64,000 nt of DNA from Spodoptera frugiperda (Eukaryota > Arthropoda > Insecta > Lepidoptera > Noctuidae): the NCBI RefSeq assembly GCF_023101765.2, contig NC_064240.1, forward strand, positions 434,001 to 498,000, written 5' to 3'. Under the pieces are notes generated by a model that did no database searches, was not told the DNA's origin, and saw nothing but the letters and a program-made list of their open reading frames with translations. Both the position numbers and the translations under genes were made by a program. Shown one piece after another: positions 12,895-24,667 of this stretch (position 1 is its first letter; each line of letters opens with the position of its first letter).

Positions 12895-15530
12895 GATTTC
12901 AATCACAGTATTTTTTCCCATCACTTACAAGTACCACGTGTATCGTAATCGTTAGTAATTATTTTTCTTTTATAAATTAAAAAAAGGCCAAGAGACAGAA
13001 GAAAATCCACGTATAATACTTGGTTGATGACTTCAAAGTCTATAAGACACACAGAAGAATATGAACCAATTTAAAATCTCCTATTTCCATCACTCGCCCC
13101 GCTTACAGAACACCGGTACAATACTTCCTAAGCACATGTTCCTCCTCGTGTGTACCTCGCTTCTCCCCTCGAATCGAAACCTATTTTTGATTGTTCTTCC
13201 CTCTCTTTCGCACACTTTTTGCACCCACCGGTGTTAAGAGTTCTTTAATGACAGGAAAATTGAAAGTTGGCCGGTTACCAAAAAAAGTTAAGGAACAGTC
13301 GTAAAAAATGTGCTCGCGAGATAATGTCCAAATGATGTGTTTTGAGGTAGAGTTTTTACCGAAGTTATTGTGGCTCTCTGTGAGAGAATTTCCGGGAAAT
13401 TCGACGGCTAAGCATGAGGCTCGCAATAGGATCGAGGAAAGAGTAAAATGTGAAATCTTAGCTTAATAATGGCCCCTAAAACAAACGTCTACTAACATAC
13501 ATACTATTAGCACAATCTTGTTCCTTTAGGAACTACAACCATGACAGTACCTTATAGTCTAACTTCGACAGAATTGGTAGCCCTAGCATTTGTACCGGCC
13601 TCCGGTAGGGTTGCCACATTTGTTAGGTAAAAGTGTAAAGTTATTGAAATTCATAAATCACGCGTCCGTGCCCAATATACAGGGGGCGCTTGTTTAACAA
13701 ATATATCGCGTGTTAGAAGAACACGTTGACTCGGTACTACGGTTTGGTGTAGTGTGGTACAAGGCGTAAGATTAACGCGTATTGTTTTTAATAATTTGTG
13801 ATCGCTATTTGCACTATTTCTTTTGTGTAAGCTGGACAGAGGACACAGAATATTCTAGAGCTGAAATAGGACGTAGACCATCCCACGTAAAAGAAATTAG
13901 GTACAAGGTTCGAATAACTTAGATTAAATCCTGTTGCACTGCTGAACCAAGGCCTGCCCCTTAGTCCTCCACGTAGAACGACAAGCCGCCACCTGTTCAT
14001 CAACATTAAACAACTATCAACGTCCTAACACATTACCAACTAACTTCCAACACACAAACCCGCTCCCGCGTCCAACTTGCACCAGCGTCACGTAGCAGCG
14101 ATAGATCAAGTCCACCTGTAATATTAACGCTTCACTATCAGCGCCACATGGCGACGCCCGCCGTGCCCCACTCGCTGCGACTAACAAAAAGTATTTGTCA
14201 AACACTCTGATGTGTGTTTGAGTACCGTGCGTGAAACTGCGTACTGTGTGTCGCTCCGATCCCTGAATTATTTGTGAATGCGTTTTTCGAACAAAGCGAT
14301 GTTGTGGCTTTGTTTTTGCAGTGTTTTAGGTTCAGGTTTATATGAGTTTTTAGTTTCTGGGTATTTGTTTTACAGTAAAGAAGAGTCTTTGTTAATACGT
14401 TACATCGTTACGTCTTGCTTGCTATTACCCAAATACACTAGGTGAAGGTGCTTTGCCCTCTATCCAAGACTCACATCTTGTTAATTGATAGCGTTCTAAT
14501 TTAAAGTATCATTAAACATTCAGAAATGGAAAAAATCTATGTTAAATTCCTTCTCATCAAAGTTCTACAATTGTATTAACCATGGTATACTGATACTGAG
14601 TACATACGAGTAACAAAGTCAGTCTTTCTGTACAGTTCGGTCCTTCAACCTAAAATACAGTTACATAGTAAACATGAGTATCTTCAATCTCTTAACATAG
14701 GTAAGGCGTGCCGTAATGCCGAGGTGCATTAACACCTCGGAATCAAAGCGTCTTTGTAACCGCGCGTAATCTCCACAACACGTCTGGTTATCTGCCAACC
14801 TGATACGTAGGGAAACGTGCTCTACTTCTACTATTGCGGATAAATTGTTAAATTATTTTCAGTCATTTTAATTGTGATAATATTGGAGAAGGTAATAATT
14901 GATTACACATAAGTATACAGACTAAATATAAAGATTACTTACGCTTTTTAGTCTATCCAAGATTTTAAAAGTTTAAGTATTTTGCAAAATCTCAATTTGC
15001 AATTGATTCGTATTCAAAATTTATTATTAGGTAATAGTGATGAAATATTTTTTATTGTAAACAAAATAGTTGGCCAATTGTAATTTTTAAGTCAAAAAAT
15101 TATATTTAGTAATAAACTTTAGAAAACCTTTAATTTAGAAGTAGAGTATACTCCAGTGAGTGTATAGTACGCTACTATTTGCCACAATGGCACTCCTTTT
15201 TCGGTCCTTTGTGGGGCTAGCTTTGATTAACTTTGATGTAGGTGAGTGCTCCAAGGTAGTGCTATCAGCTAATGGATTGTCGCGCTCCTTGTGTTCTTTC
15301 AAACGATACCTGAAACCCTTTGACGGTCCTTTTCCTTCTTTCTTTCCAACTGCAGTGTTTATTGTGTGATGTCTTTAAATTAATGTATTGTTTCTTTTCC
15401 ATGTAATGTGTGTGTTAAGAAATGCTATCATTAATGGATTGTATTGTTGTAGATTGTACAATATTGTTCTTAGGGTTGGTTGGGTTAGGTTAGGGATGCA
15501 CAATAAAACGTAAAAATTAAATCAAACAAG

Positions 15531-15536
15531 TATATT
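15531..15536 (-). terminator. Possible variant poly(A) signal of gene 1
   Basis: No AATAAA or ATTAAA is present on the minus strand in the 250 nt after the stop. AATATA, a known weaker variant, lies about 136 nt after it, a distance similar to the canonical signals of genes 2 and 3. Confidence 0.35.
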
Positions 15537-15671
15537 CACTATCCTATCCTCTAGTATTGCGCAAGAGCCATATAACAAAACAAGTCGATCAGTCGGTACA
15601 TAGGTAACAGTATTCTCTTGCATGCTCGGTCAGTTTAGACTAGATATTGAGTTGTAGGTTGAGAAGTTGAC

Positions 15672-17047
15672 TTAAGGAGCGACGGGGAGGTGAGCGCCCT
15701 GGGGCTGGAATCCGTTCTCGTTGGCGATGTAGGTGACGGTGTAGACGACGCCGTCGGGGCCGGGGTAGGAGAACTGGCCGCGGACCTCGATGGCCTCGTT
15801 CTCAGTGCCGACGTTCTTCAGCTGGCCCTGCTCCTGAGCAACCTTGCCGTCGCTGGTCTCTACGCTGTAAATATTAATATTACGGATTAATATCGGAGAG
15901 AAGTTAGATTCAACTGGCGGATTGTCATGGCAGTCTTTCTACCGATTATGATATAGGATATAGAAGATTATACTAACTTGTAGTTACAAGATAATGGAAG
16001 TGTGTGTATAAAACTGAAACTTACGCATAGTTGAAGCCTTCAACTCCGATGTTGTCGTTGTCGTAACGGACGATGGTGGCGTCCTTGGGGTCGACTGGGA
16101 CGGCGACGGCCGCAGCGACGAAGAGAGCGAAGACAATGAACTGTACAAACAAACATTTTATTATTAGCACATATACATATACAAGCATCATTTATGAATG
16201 TTATAGATGTCTCCAAATCACTTCATATCTGGCAGGAAATAAAATATTCATGATTCAAATATCGAGATTTAAATTCAAAAAACTTGATGACCTATCGAAT
16301 TTTATTTAGCGACATAATTAACAAGAAACGCAAATGTCAAGGTTGTAAAACTATTTAGGATTCTGTCAGCAATGTGTAACATCATCTAAATGATAATGTA
16401 ACACATCGCACTCCTTTAGAATATCGATGGCCGGACAGTAGACTGGGCCTTTATATTCATGAATGAACTGATCATTGGAATGGATAAAAAAGTATTACAT
16501 TGCTAAAATTCTCAAAGGTAAGGCTATAATGGACAGTAGTTTAGGGAAAACTATTAAAAAGTTAAGTGAAAATATTGATGAGTGCCGGAGTGTTTTAAAT
16601 ATTTCTAGTGACATTAAATATTAAGTAAATTGTCAAACAAATTAAGTGGTCGTATTTGCGTATAGCGTAGTATTTGTATTACAGAACTAATATGTTCTCG
16701 TAATACTCGCACTCTATGGCATGTGATGACATTTTGCAAGATTGTACCGCGCCTTTTTGACCCATAGGCTTTTGTTAAGGCGGCAAACGGCGGAGCGAGG
16801 TCGATTGAAAATATTCGACTAGATTATTTCCAAATATTTTGCCAGGTTAATTATTAAACAATAATTACATACAAGTTATTAATTAAAGTAATGCCAATCA
16901 GTAGTTAATTAATTGATTGATTAGCAAGTCATTGGATCTTATGAAAAGAAACAATGGTAAATAAAGTATACAATTGGACCACAATTAAAATAATAAGATG
17001 TAGATCACAGTGAGAGAATAATATTGAATTTCACTTACGGATTTCAT
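15672..17047 (-). CDS. Larval cuticle protein, RR-1 type (gene 1 of cluster), three coding exons
   Basis: Spliced gene read on the minus strand: exon 1 coding part 17039-17047 (ATG AAA TCC, then GTAAGT), exon 2 16025-16140, exon 3 15672-15864 ending in TAA. All splice sites are GT-AG, and the joined frame of 318 nt gives 105 residues. Residues 1-16 (MKSFIVFALFVAAAVA) form a signal peptide. The mature part has Asp-Asn-Ile-Gly and GFNYAVETSDG, then the R&R core from Gly71 to Pro105: G-x8-G-x6-Y-x-A-x-E-x-G-F-x7-P-x2-P, with Phe94 where the consensus has Tyr. In this family the core binds chitin, so the product is inferred to be a secreted structural protein of soft larval cuticle. The length is typical of small RR-1 (LCP17-like) proteins. 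Intron 1 (16141-17038, 898 nt) is much longer than in genes 2 and 3; intron 2 is 160 nt. The C-terminal 55 codons are almost identical in DNA to those of genes 2 and 3. Confidence 0.93.
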
Positions 17048-17106
17048 TTTTGGAGTTGGGAGGTGGGTGTTGGTAGTTGTAGAAGAGAAGAGGATGCAGT
17101 GATGAC

Positions 17107-17140
17107 TGTGATCAATCTCAAAATATTGCACATATATATA
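17107..17140 (-). promoter_or_regulatory. Core promoter of cuticle gene 1 (TATA plus initiator)
   Basis: On the minus strand TATATATA begins at 17140 and a CACAGTC initiator has its A at 17107, 33 nt downstream. That puts the predicted start site 60 nt before the ATG, matching gene 2 closely. The start site is inferred, not measured. Confidence 0.7.
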
Positions 17141-17778
17141 CTTCCACCGAGCCCGACTACTTTGCATATATTTGAATGTACGAATTTACTTAATCCAACA
17201 AACTTTAACATACCTCTTACATTTTGCCGACTAACATTTTTGTAGATAATAGGGAATTTGAATATTATAATGAGAGATCATTGGAGTTGCAGAACCTGAA
17301 ATGTGACTTTTGTCAATATTTGTCACTGATTTAGTCTTTATGTCGTACCATTACGTGTCAATATCTTTTGAACTAGTTTTGCTTAGAATATGGGACTGTG
17401 AATTATTTATTGTTTTACTAAGGTTACGCTAAGATTGTGGTTGTCTATCAATAATTATGATAATTATTTCTCTATTACATCGGCGGTGTGTTGGACTATT
17501 TTCTATTCTTTGTAGATTTGGAACATACAATTGTCATGGTTACCATTGGTCAGGTATGTGGTTTTGGATTGATTTTGGGTTTACACAAACGTGGTTCGGA
17601 CGGTTTGTCTATAACATTGGATTTACATGTTTAATTGTATTTTCTACCCCTTTAGACATTAAATGGTAATTAAGGTTATTTTGATATTATGAAATAGTTA
17701 GTACTTTTGTGGTAAGATGAGGTATGATAGAGGTGAACTAAAGGCCACCCTGTGTTTACCCTACGCTTATCTAATTCC

Positions 17779-17895
17779 AAGCTGCCAGGGGTCTACCGGG
17801 GCTCCGGCTCGAAAAGCAGGAGTAGGAACAGGGTGGTTTTTAGTCAGTAAGAGTCTGACGAAGTGTCTGTGAGAAGTCATTGGATTATTTTCCGG
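17779..17895 (+). repeat. Interspersed repeat family A, copy 2 (truncated)
   Basis: Has the CCGGGGCTCCGGCTC and TTTTTAGTCAGTAAGAG blocks, but the pyrimidine-rich centre is replaced by a short unrelated piece before the GAAGTCATTGGAT end. Confidence 0.75.
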
Positions 17896-17927
17896 GATGC
17901 AGCACTGGGAATCATATCTTAGGTACT

Positions 17928-18005
17928 AAATGAGTGTATGTGTTTGTGTGTATGTTTGTTAATCAATCACGTCAAAATAGCTGAAGAGATCGGAATAAAA
18001 TTTAA
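17928..18005 (-). repeat. Interspersed repeat family F, partial copy
   Basis: ATGTTTGTTAATCAATCACG, then AATAGCTGAAGAGATCGGAA matches the same block of the better copy at 53408. Confidence 0.55.
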
Positions 18006-18100
18006 ATTGTAACACTATATAAACCATAGAACACTGTTTAGCATGGAAGATGCCAGTTTATAGCATAAGAACACCCGGGACACCAAGGAGATCAGAAAAC

Positions 18101-18180
18101 ATATATATATACATATATATATACCAAGGATATATATGTTTTTATATATATATATATTATAATATATATATATATATATT
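18101..18180. repeat. AT dinucleotide microsatellite
   Basis: Interrupted (AT)n tracts over 80 bp that produce spurious Tyr/Ile-rich frames on both strands. Confidence 0.9.
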
Positions 18181-18487
18181 AGATTTTGTAATTCAGACCC
18201 CAAATTCATTATATGTGACTTCTTCCTCGCCTGACGTTACTATTTATTATACCTACAATATTAATATTTAGGTAGAAGCAAAATTTTGCAGGTAAACGCT
18301 ATACATTCAACAAGGAAAAACGGTTTTTCCTGGTTGTACGGCAACCAGTAAAGTGTGTCATGCATTACGTTAAAGGAAAATCTAGTTATGATATCTCCTC
18401 TTTAAATTTGCTTCATTATCACAACTATCGCAGTTTAATTGTTCTAAAATGCGAAAGTAATAATGTTTTATTAAAAAACCGTAAATA

Positions 18488-18570
18488 TACTGAGAAAAGC
18501 TCTACTAGTTTCCTTTTCCCTCTATATTTTCGTGAATAAGCCGTTATTTTTAATTAATTTAGTAGGTATG
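18488..18570. repeat. Family I fragment
   Basis: GAGAAAAGCTCTACTAGTTT, followed by a collapsed centre and TTTTTAATTAATTTAGTAGG. Confidence 0.5.
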
Positions 18571-20341
18571 TATCCTGATTGCTATTGTTAGATTAATTTT
18601 TTGATACCACTTTAAACTTTCTTTACTCAACCAATATTATAGGTAGGTAGAAGTACAGAAAAGGATATCAATATAAGTTTGATTTGCGGAAACAAAACCG
18701 CGAGTAGAAGCTAATACGTAATATTATGTTTAAACTTTCTTTTGAGTGTCAGGTACTTAAAAGTCACCTTTTCATTTAGGAAGACATTTAAGTATTACAT
18801 AAAATGTATTGAATTACATAAGAATCTGTTAATACGTATCAGAATACTCTTCTAAGTCCCACTTGACCTTGGCATTCACTTTCCACGTCGATGTCGTAAA
18901 ATTATTTAACAGCTTACAAACCGGCTTCGAAACACATTACACTGAGACAGTGTTTTATACGTAACGACACGGATACGACACGATTGTACATTTCGGTACT
19001 TCTTTAAAAGTCAAACGTTTTAATGTTAAAAAAGTATTTTTTGTTAAGTTAAGTTTCCTCCATGTTTAACTTTAGGAGCTATATAACATTAGATATTACT
19101 AGATAATATCATATTTGATACTTTGAATGTATGCAAATTATTATTATATGCAATTGCTTCAAGATTATAACTAAATATAATTTAAATTATGATTCGATGC
19201 CACACTCATTTATGTCCCTGGGACGCGCCGGGCTTCAGTGTTCCGATGTTGTCATGATTGTATTTACTGTAGATCCTGGCTTACAGGAGTTGCAGCTGTT
19301 TTGGTGGGTTGTGGCGGGCTTGTCCCTTAAAAAACCTCATATTTGAAAACATTATGAATGCTTACAAAGTGGTATATGGAATATAATTTTATTAAAAAAT
19401 ATATATTATACAAAAAGACATAAAAGTATCGTATCGTCCTCGTCACGTCACAACTAAAACGTGTTTGAAAACTTGTCTCCAAATAATAATTGTAAAAAAC
19501 GTATTTCCTTAAGACGAGCTCTAATATTATACTTTTAAATATACATAAACGTGTGCTACGTGTTAATAATACAGTAATCCAGTGCCCATTATGTTTCGTT
19601 TGATAATTAATTACATATCTCATCGTTCTAAGCACGGATCCTCTCATTTACTATAGGCAATTAAAACGGTACTGTTTGTAGAAATTCCACTTTTTATGGT
19701 ACTATGATATTTTGACCTATCAATGTGTTTTTCTAGTCTTTGAACTCGTATGTTCGTACCTCAGATTTCGTTAATCATTCCATTTAATTTTGATTTTATC
19801 ATTTCTAAGTTTTCCTTTTACAACTTGCCTATAGCTTATCTTGTAAGTATTACAACTTGATAATAGGTAGATGTAGGTAGTCAATGTCAAAGTCAAAGCC
19901 AAAATATAAGTCAAATAGACCGGGAAGGCACTTTTGAACATCAAAGCAAATATTACAATATAGAAAAAACAAATGTCTGTCAAAAGTTGCTCTAATTGCT
20001 CGTTCCAAAGTGTAGATTCCTATGGAGAAGAACTGTAATTTGTTCTCAAAAATTCCCAGGTTGGATAAAGTTCCATTAACTACTAAACTTATGTAAGTAA
20101 TCATAATAAACTCTAATTAAGTTCTATTAAAATTTAACTTCCCACTAGACTAGATCTCGTCTAGATCAGCGCATCTGATACCTACATATCTGCACCTCCC
20201 ACCTTCGAGTCACAGTCTATTGTTTGAGCTAAACTAAGCATGTTCGTCATGAGATAACTGCAACAAGTAAAGTTCACATCTAATAACATCTTGTTAGAAC
20301 AACCTGCTTCAAAATGTACCTCTTCATAATAAAACTATAAT

Positions 20342-20436
20342 TGCCGTACTCAGAGTCAGTTAATGGTTATTTAACTCAGTCCTTAGTAATTGTTTTTATA
20401 ATAAAATTGTTACTAAGGAATAGTTTTGTTAAATAG
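20342..20436. mobile_element. MITE of the TTACTAAGG family, truncated by SINE D
   Basis: TGCCGTACTCAGAG terminal repeat and the inner pair CAGTCCTTAGTAATTG / TTACTAAGGAATAG. The right terminal repeat is missing where SINE D begins. Confidence 0.65.
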
Positions 20437-20625
20437 ACGCGGTGGCTGGGCCACCGACTGCCGTGCAACGTGTAGTGGGTTCGATTCCCACACGGAGTAA
20501 CTCTTTGTGTGATCCACGAATTGTTGCTTCTAGTCTGGGTGTCATGTGTATGTAAACTTGTATGTTTATAAACGTACCCACGACACAGGAGAAAATCCTG
20601 TATCGTGGGTACGAGTAAGACTCGA
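20437..20625 (+). repeat. tRNA-derived SINE family D
   Basis: Begins GACGCGGTGGCTGGGCCACC, carries a good B-box GGTTCGATTCC at 20478-20488, then ACGGAGTAACTCTTTGTGTG and GGGTGTCATGTGTATGTAAAC. It closes with an 18-bp-stem hairpin at 20573-20613. It interrupts a TTACTAAGG MITE on its left side. Confidence 0.78.
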
Positions 20626-21506
20626 GTTCTAATTGGTACTCAATAAACTGTCGAATTATGACTGAATATCATAAGTCGCATTCGACTTAGAAATAGGAAT
20701 CAGCAAGCGAGATTGTCACGTGTCTGTATTTGTGCAGTCTATGTTTCAACATGACTTTATACATTATGCATATTAATATTCTACAAATTAATTTTAATGG
20801 ATACATAATATTATTCTATTAAAAATTGTTATTTATGCATTTAATGGCTAACTTCTTCTTAATATAAAAGAACACAATATGGTAATCGCAAAGAGAATGA
20901 TAATCACCAGCCGTCCACACGTAATTCATCATTCAAGTTGTTGAAATTGTCATTATGTTAAAACATAATTAACATAAACAGACCAATACTCGCTCCTTGT
21001 AAACATTACCTACTAATACTTACTAGGTATGTAGCTATTTGACTACTTTTAGTGACATCTCAGTTAGGCAAAATCATTATTTATTGCCTAGCAAACGCAT
21101 GGAGTAGCCTTGTAAGTCTACCATCCATTATTTATGGTCTTTTTTTAATCCAGAAATAGACATTTATCACGAATAAGGCTCTACACCCAATTACCATTCA
21201 TATCCCAAACGAGTTGTGCATCTTTTAGTTTGACAATCGAAATGTCATGATTGCGTCACTGTCTAGTGATGTGGCGATATTTATTGAGTCGATTTTACTA
21301 ATATCGATGCTACTAATAGTCGATATTCGTAGCTATATTTTTGTGCAACAATAACATTATTTTTTGCCATTGTAAAAGTAGTTTGTTATAAACTACTGTT
21401 CTATGCATCAATGATACCAAATAGATCTTGCAAAATGCGCATTCGAATGTTATTATAGTATCGAACGTACATATGTTCTACATCGCATAATCGTACAATC
21501 GTATTT

Positions 21507-21530
21507 TCATTCATTCATTCATTCATCCAT
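21507..21530. repeat. CATT microsatellite
   Basis: Five to six CATT units in AT-rich intergenic DNA. Confidence 0.8.
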
Positions 21531-23798
21531 TGCCTTTCTATATTTTAAAAAACTGGAACTCAAATACACTTAATCCATATTACTTAAATACGTGTTATAT
21601 TTTGTATATAAAATTATTTTATAAAATAATAAAAAATACAAGAAAATATCCCAAACCATAATCGTACCAAAAACGATATCGATTTAAAATCGATATAACA
21701 CGAGTAAATAAATCGACTACAACTATAAAAACTCGGACATCACTAGTAACCGGTTTGGTAAATCATAATTTATTCGTTGCGATAAGTTAATCATACGTTA
21801 GCAGATGTATCACACGTGGTATTTCTCCTAATAGGGGTAAGCAGAGGTCAGGTGACATTATACGAGGCACAATCCAATAGTTCACAGCTGTATTACCTAA
21901 TCAATAAAAGGGATTTTATCTTAATTGCTGTAATGGTAAACTAAGTCTTGTTTAACATCAATAAGTATAAATAACAATGTTCTCACAGAATTTCTTATCG
22001 ACGCCCTATAAAACTTAAAGTTACTAAATATGACATTTTAATTATGTAGGTCACATTTTATTTTGTTTTTTTTTCCACAAATATAGAATACTTTTGAATA
22101 AAAGTTAAAGAACTAGGATCGTGCCTATGGTCCACAATACTACCCCTTTCTCACTACAACTATCAATAGAACCGTCTTTATGATTCTAGAACATGATTAC
22201 ATACATACACGATTTCACGCCTTTATCTCATGTAGGTAAAATAGGACCTGACTTAGTAATGCTAATTTTTTCCAAATATTTTCCTTAACAATTCGCATTC
22301 ACATTTGATGTGGATGGTAAATAGGCAATATGTATTTACTTTATGGTCTTACAAATCTGCTTTAGTCTCGCTGATGTAATTATACATTCTGATTAGAGAC
22401 CCCATGGCACACTGTGAGCGGAAAGCGGAAACGACCGATTCCACGGCTTTCCTATTTCTTATAGTATAAACGGATTTGATATTGTAATAAAAACAAAAAC
22501 CTTTACCTAAAACAATTATAGATGCTGTAAAATATTATCCTATTTGCATAAAAATACAATTCGATTTAGGGTACTCTACTATTTATAATTTTTTACAACT
22601 AAAAGAGGGGTTATATTTATTGTTATATAATTATATATAATATATTATTATGCCAAGTACTAGCTAGATATTAATGTTTAATCGTTTTCGCCTATTTTGT
22701 TTCTTATAACAAAACACCATCAAATTATTAAAACTATGCTCTAGTTTTAGACAATTTTAATCTAGTCTTAACCAAATTTCAAAATTGAGCTGACTTAATA
22801 AAAAACGAGATAACCCAAAAACTTCAGTAAGCTTAAGATTTATGCAAAGAATAAAACTAAACAGCATCATACAATCCGCTTCGCTCGCCGCCCGCCGCTC
22901 ACCGCTCGCGCAGTAGCGCGGGGCTTACGATGTAACATAGCGCGCGGTCAGGTGTCGTAACAAGGTGAAGTTCAATGGGTTACAACACTTTCAAAGGTTA
23001 AATCATTTGCGAAAACTTTTGATGAATTATTGATTCAAATAAAGAAATACTTTTGTTCGTAAAATATGCATTTCGTGCGAATTCTTGATTAAAATTAGTT
23101 AATCATCGAAGTGTCGTCAATAAATCGTAATTATATAAGATTTAATTATAGCCCAGTGAGACATATATCACGGAGTTTATAGCTGTGTACTATAATTATG
23201 TATACCTTTAGATTCGAAATATTATTTTTTCATTAAAAAAATTACATGTTATTCATTCTAACTAAACATCTAACATTTATTTATAAGTAAAAATGATCTT
23301 AAGACTTTAATTAATCTCTTTTTAAAACATTTCAGTGAATCCTATGTATCTACATTAAGGTTTACATTTGCAGTTAATTTCAACACTTATCCCATCATTG
23401 ATTACGATGGAGGTTAACAATAATCAAAGTTTGATTTGCAAAAAAAAATACTTGTAACTAGCATTTCAGTCAATCAACTAATCAAGCGGCCGTGCTCTTT
23501 ACTTGCTCTTCACAATAGTTCACCAACTGCCGGACACATCATGTAATTACAGTCAGTCAGTTTAATGCCTAGACGTAGACATACTCGTATAGCTTCAAAT
23601 TACAAAATACGTATTAAGTATTGCGTCATGCATCGCTGACTTTTTGCAAGTGATGCATTCTCAGGGAACTCTGTGACGACACCCAAGGAGAATGGTATTG
23701 TGAGCACACGTTTACTCAAACACTAGTTAGTCTAGTCAGTAGTATCTCTACCTATAGTTTTAAGAAATAGATTTTGAGTTAACAATCTTTTTTAGTCT

Positions 23799-23858
23799 TT
23801 TTTATGGGGTAGTAGGCAAACGAGCACGGGTCACCTGATGGAAAGCAATCAGCGCCGA
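23799..23858 (-). repeat. Family B-like terminal fragment
   Basis: T-run followed by GGGTAGTAGGCAAACGAGCA and CACCTGATGGAAAGCAATCA, matching the reverse of the family B end; the following sequence is unrelated. Confidence 0.55.
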
Positions 23859-24417
23859 ATTATTTAGTTCGGATTCTACAGTTTGAGAAGATATAAGGGC
23901 CGCTACTGAGATTTCGTCAGTGGATGCAGGTCAGTCCAATATAATTCCAGACTGCATACATTTTTATTTAATAATGTAGTTTCCTGTACAATCAATCAAT
24001 CATAATGTATGTAACCTCTCACTAAAATAGTACTAATGAAAATATCCAAACAAAAAGTGACAGTACAATGTTGTTCCTTCACAGAACTTCGCACGTGCTA
24101 TTACAAGAGTTCAAAGTTGTGAGGTTAAATACAAAACATGGAATATTATGGCCCTTTAATTGAGTGCGTCAAAACACGGAGCGTAAAGTTCAGGCCATCA
24201 CTGTAATATTAGTCATGCTTGGTAATATTACTCTAACCGTGAAACACACATAAACATAGCGACTTTATCAATTACCGACATTCTTTGAATTGTTGTATTA
24301 GAAACATTTTAGCAATAAATTGTTTATTAGTTGGATTTATTATGTAAATTAACTGCATCTATGGTATATCATAGTATGTTTGATTTTTTTGTTTTCTTAA
24401 TTTTTTGATGTGGAAAT

Positions 24418-24667
24418 GCCATGCTTCATGACTGGAGTTATACCACAGCCTCACAGAAAACGGACGTGGAACAACGCTTGCTTTGTGTTTCGTTGTGTGA
24501 GTGAGGTTACCGGAGGCCCTACTACCCCCCTTCCCAATCCCCGATTCCCCAACAGCCATTATATTCCTAACCCCAAAAAGGCCGGTAACGCACTTGTAAC
24601 GCCTCTGGTGTTTCGGGTGTCCATTAGCGACGGCGATTAGTTACCATCAGGCGATATGATAAAAAAA
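24418..24667 (+). repeat. Interspersed repeat family B, copy 1
   Basis: Shows the family order: CATGCTTC start, ACGTGGAACAACGCTTG, GGTTACCGGAGGCCC, CCCCCCTTCCCAATCCCCG, CGCACTTGTAACGCCTCTGG, TTACCATCAGG and a terminal A-run. Six other copies or fragments lie in the window. No coding capacity. Confidence 0.8.

Larger units (their letters stand above)
9166..15530. other. Gene-free stretch between repeats
   Basis: Apart from the MITE, SINE and family F copies listed, only short random frames are seen. GC-richer patches lie at 11290-11410, 12210-12240 and 14040-14200. None can be joined into a supported gene. Confidence 0.5.
20626..24417. other. Gene-free stretch between gene 1 and gene 2
   Basis: AT-rich DNA with several ATCGATAT-type motifs at 21260-21720 and one sharp GC-rich patch at 22869-22955 (CGCTCGCCGCCCGCCGCTCA). 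No exon seen. Confidence 0.5.

Noticed and set aside
15474..15497. TTAGG-like motifs resembling the insect telomere repeat
   Set aside because: Only two adjacent units (GGTTAGGTTAGG) occur, so this is not telomeric sequence.
15690..15890. Open frame on the plus strand opposite exon 3 of gene 1, with similar frames at 26686 and 30910
   Set aside because: These are shadows of the GC-rich sense exon. Their conservation is explained by the R&R domain on the other strand, and they lack any signal or domain.
18015..18271. Overlapping Tyr/Ile-rich frames on both strands
   Set aside because: Produced by the AT microsatellite at 18101-18180.
20478..20488. Good pol III B-box suggesting a tRNA gene
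   Set aside because: No cloverleaf or acceptor stem can be formed, and the rest matches a SINE with a hairpin tail.
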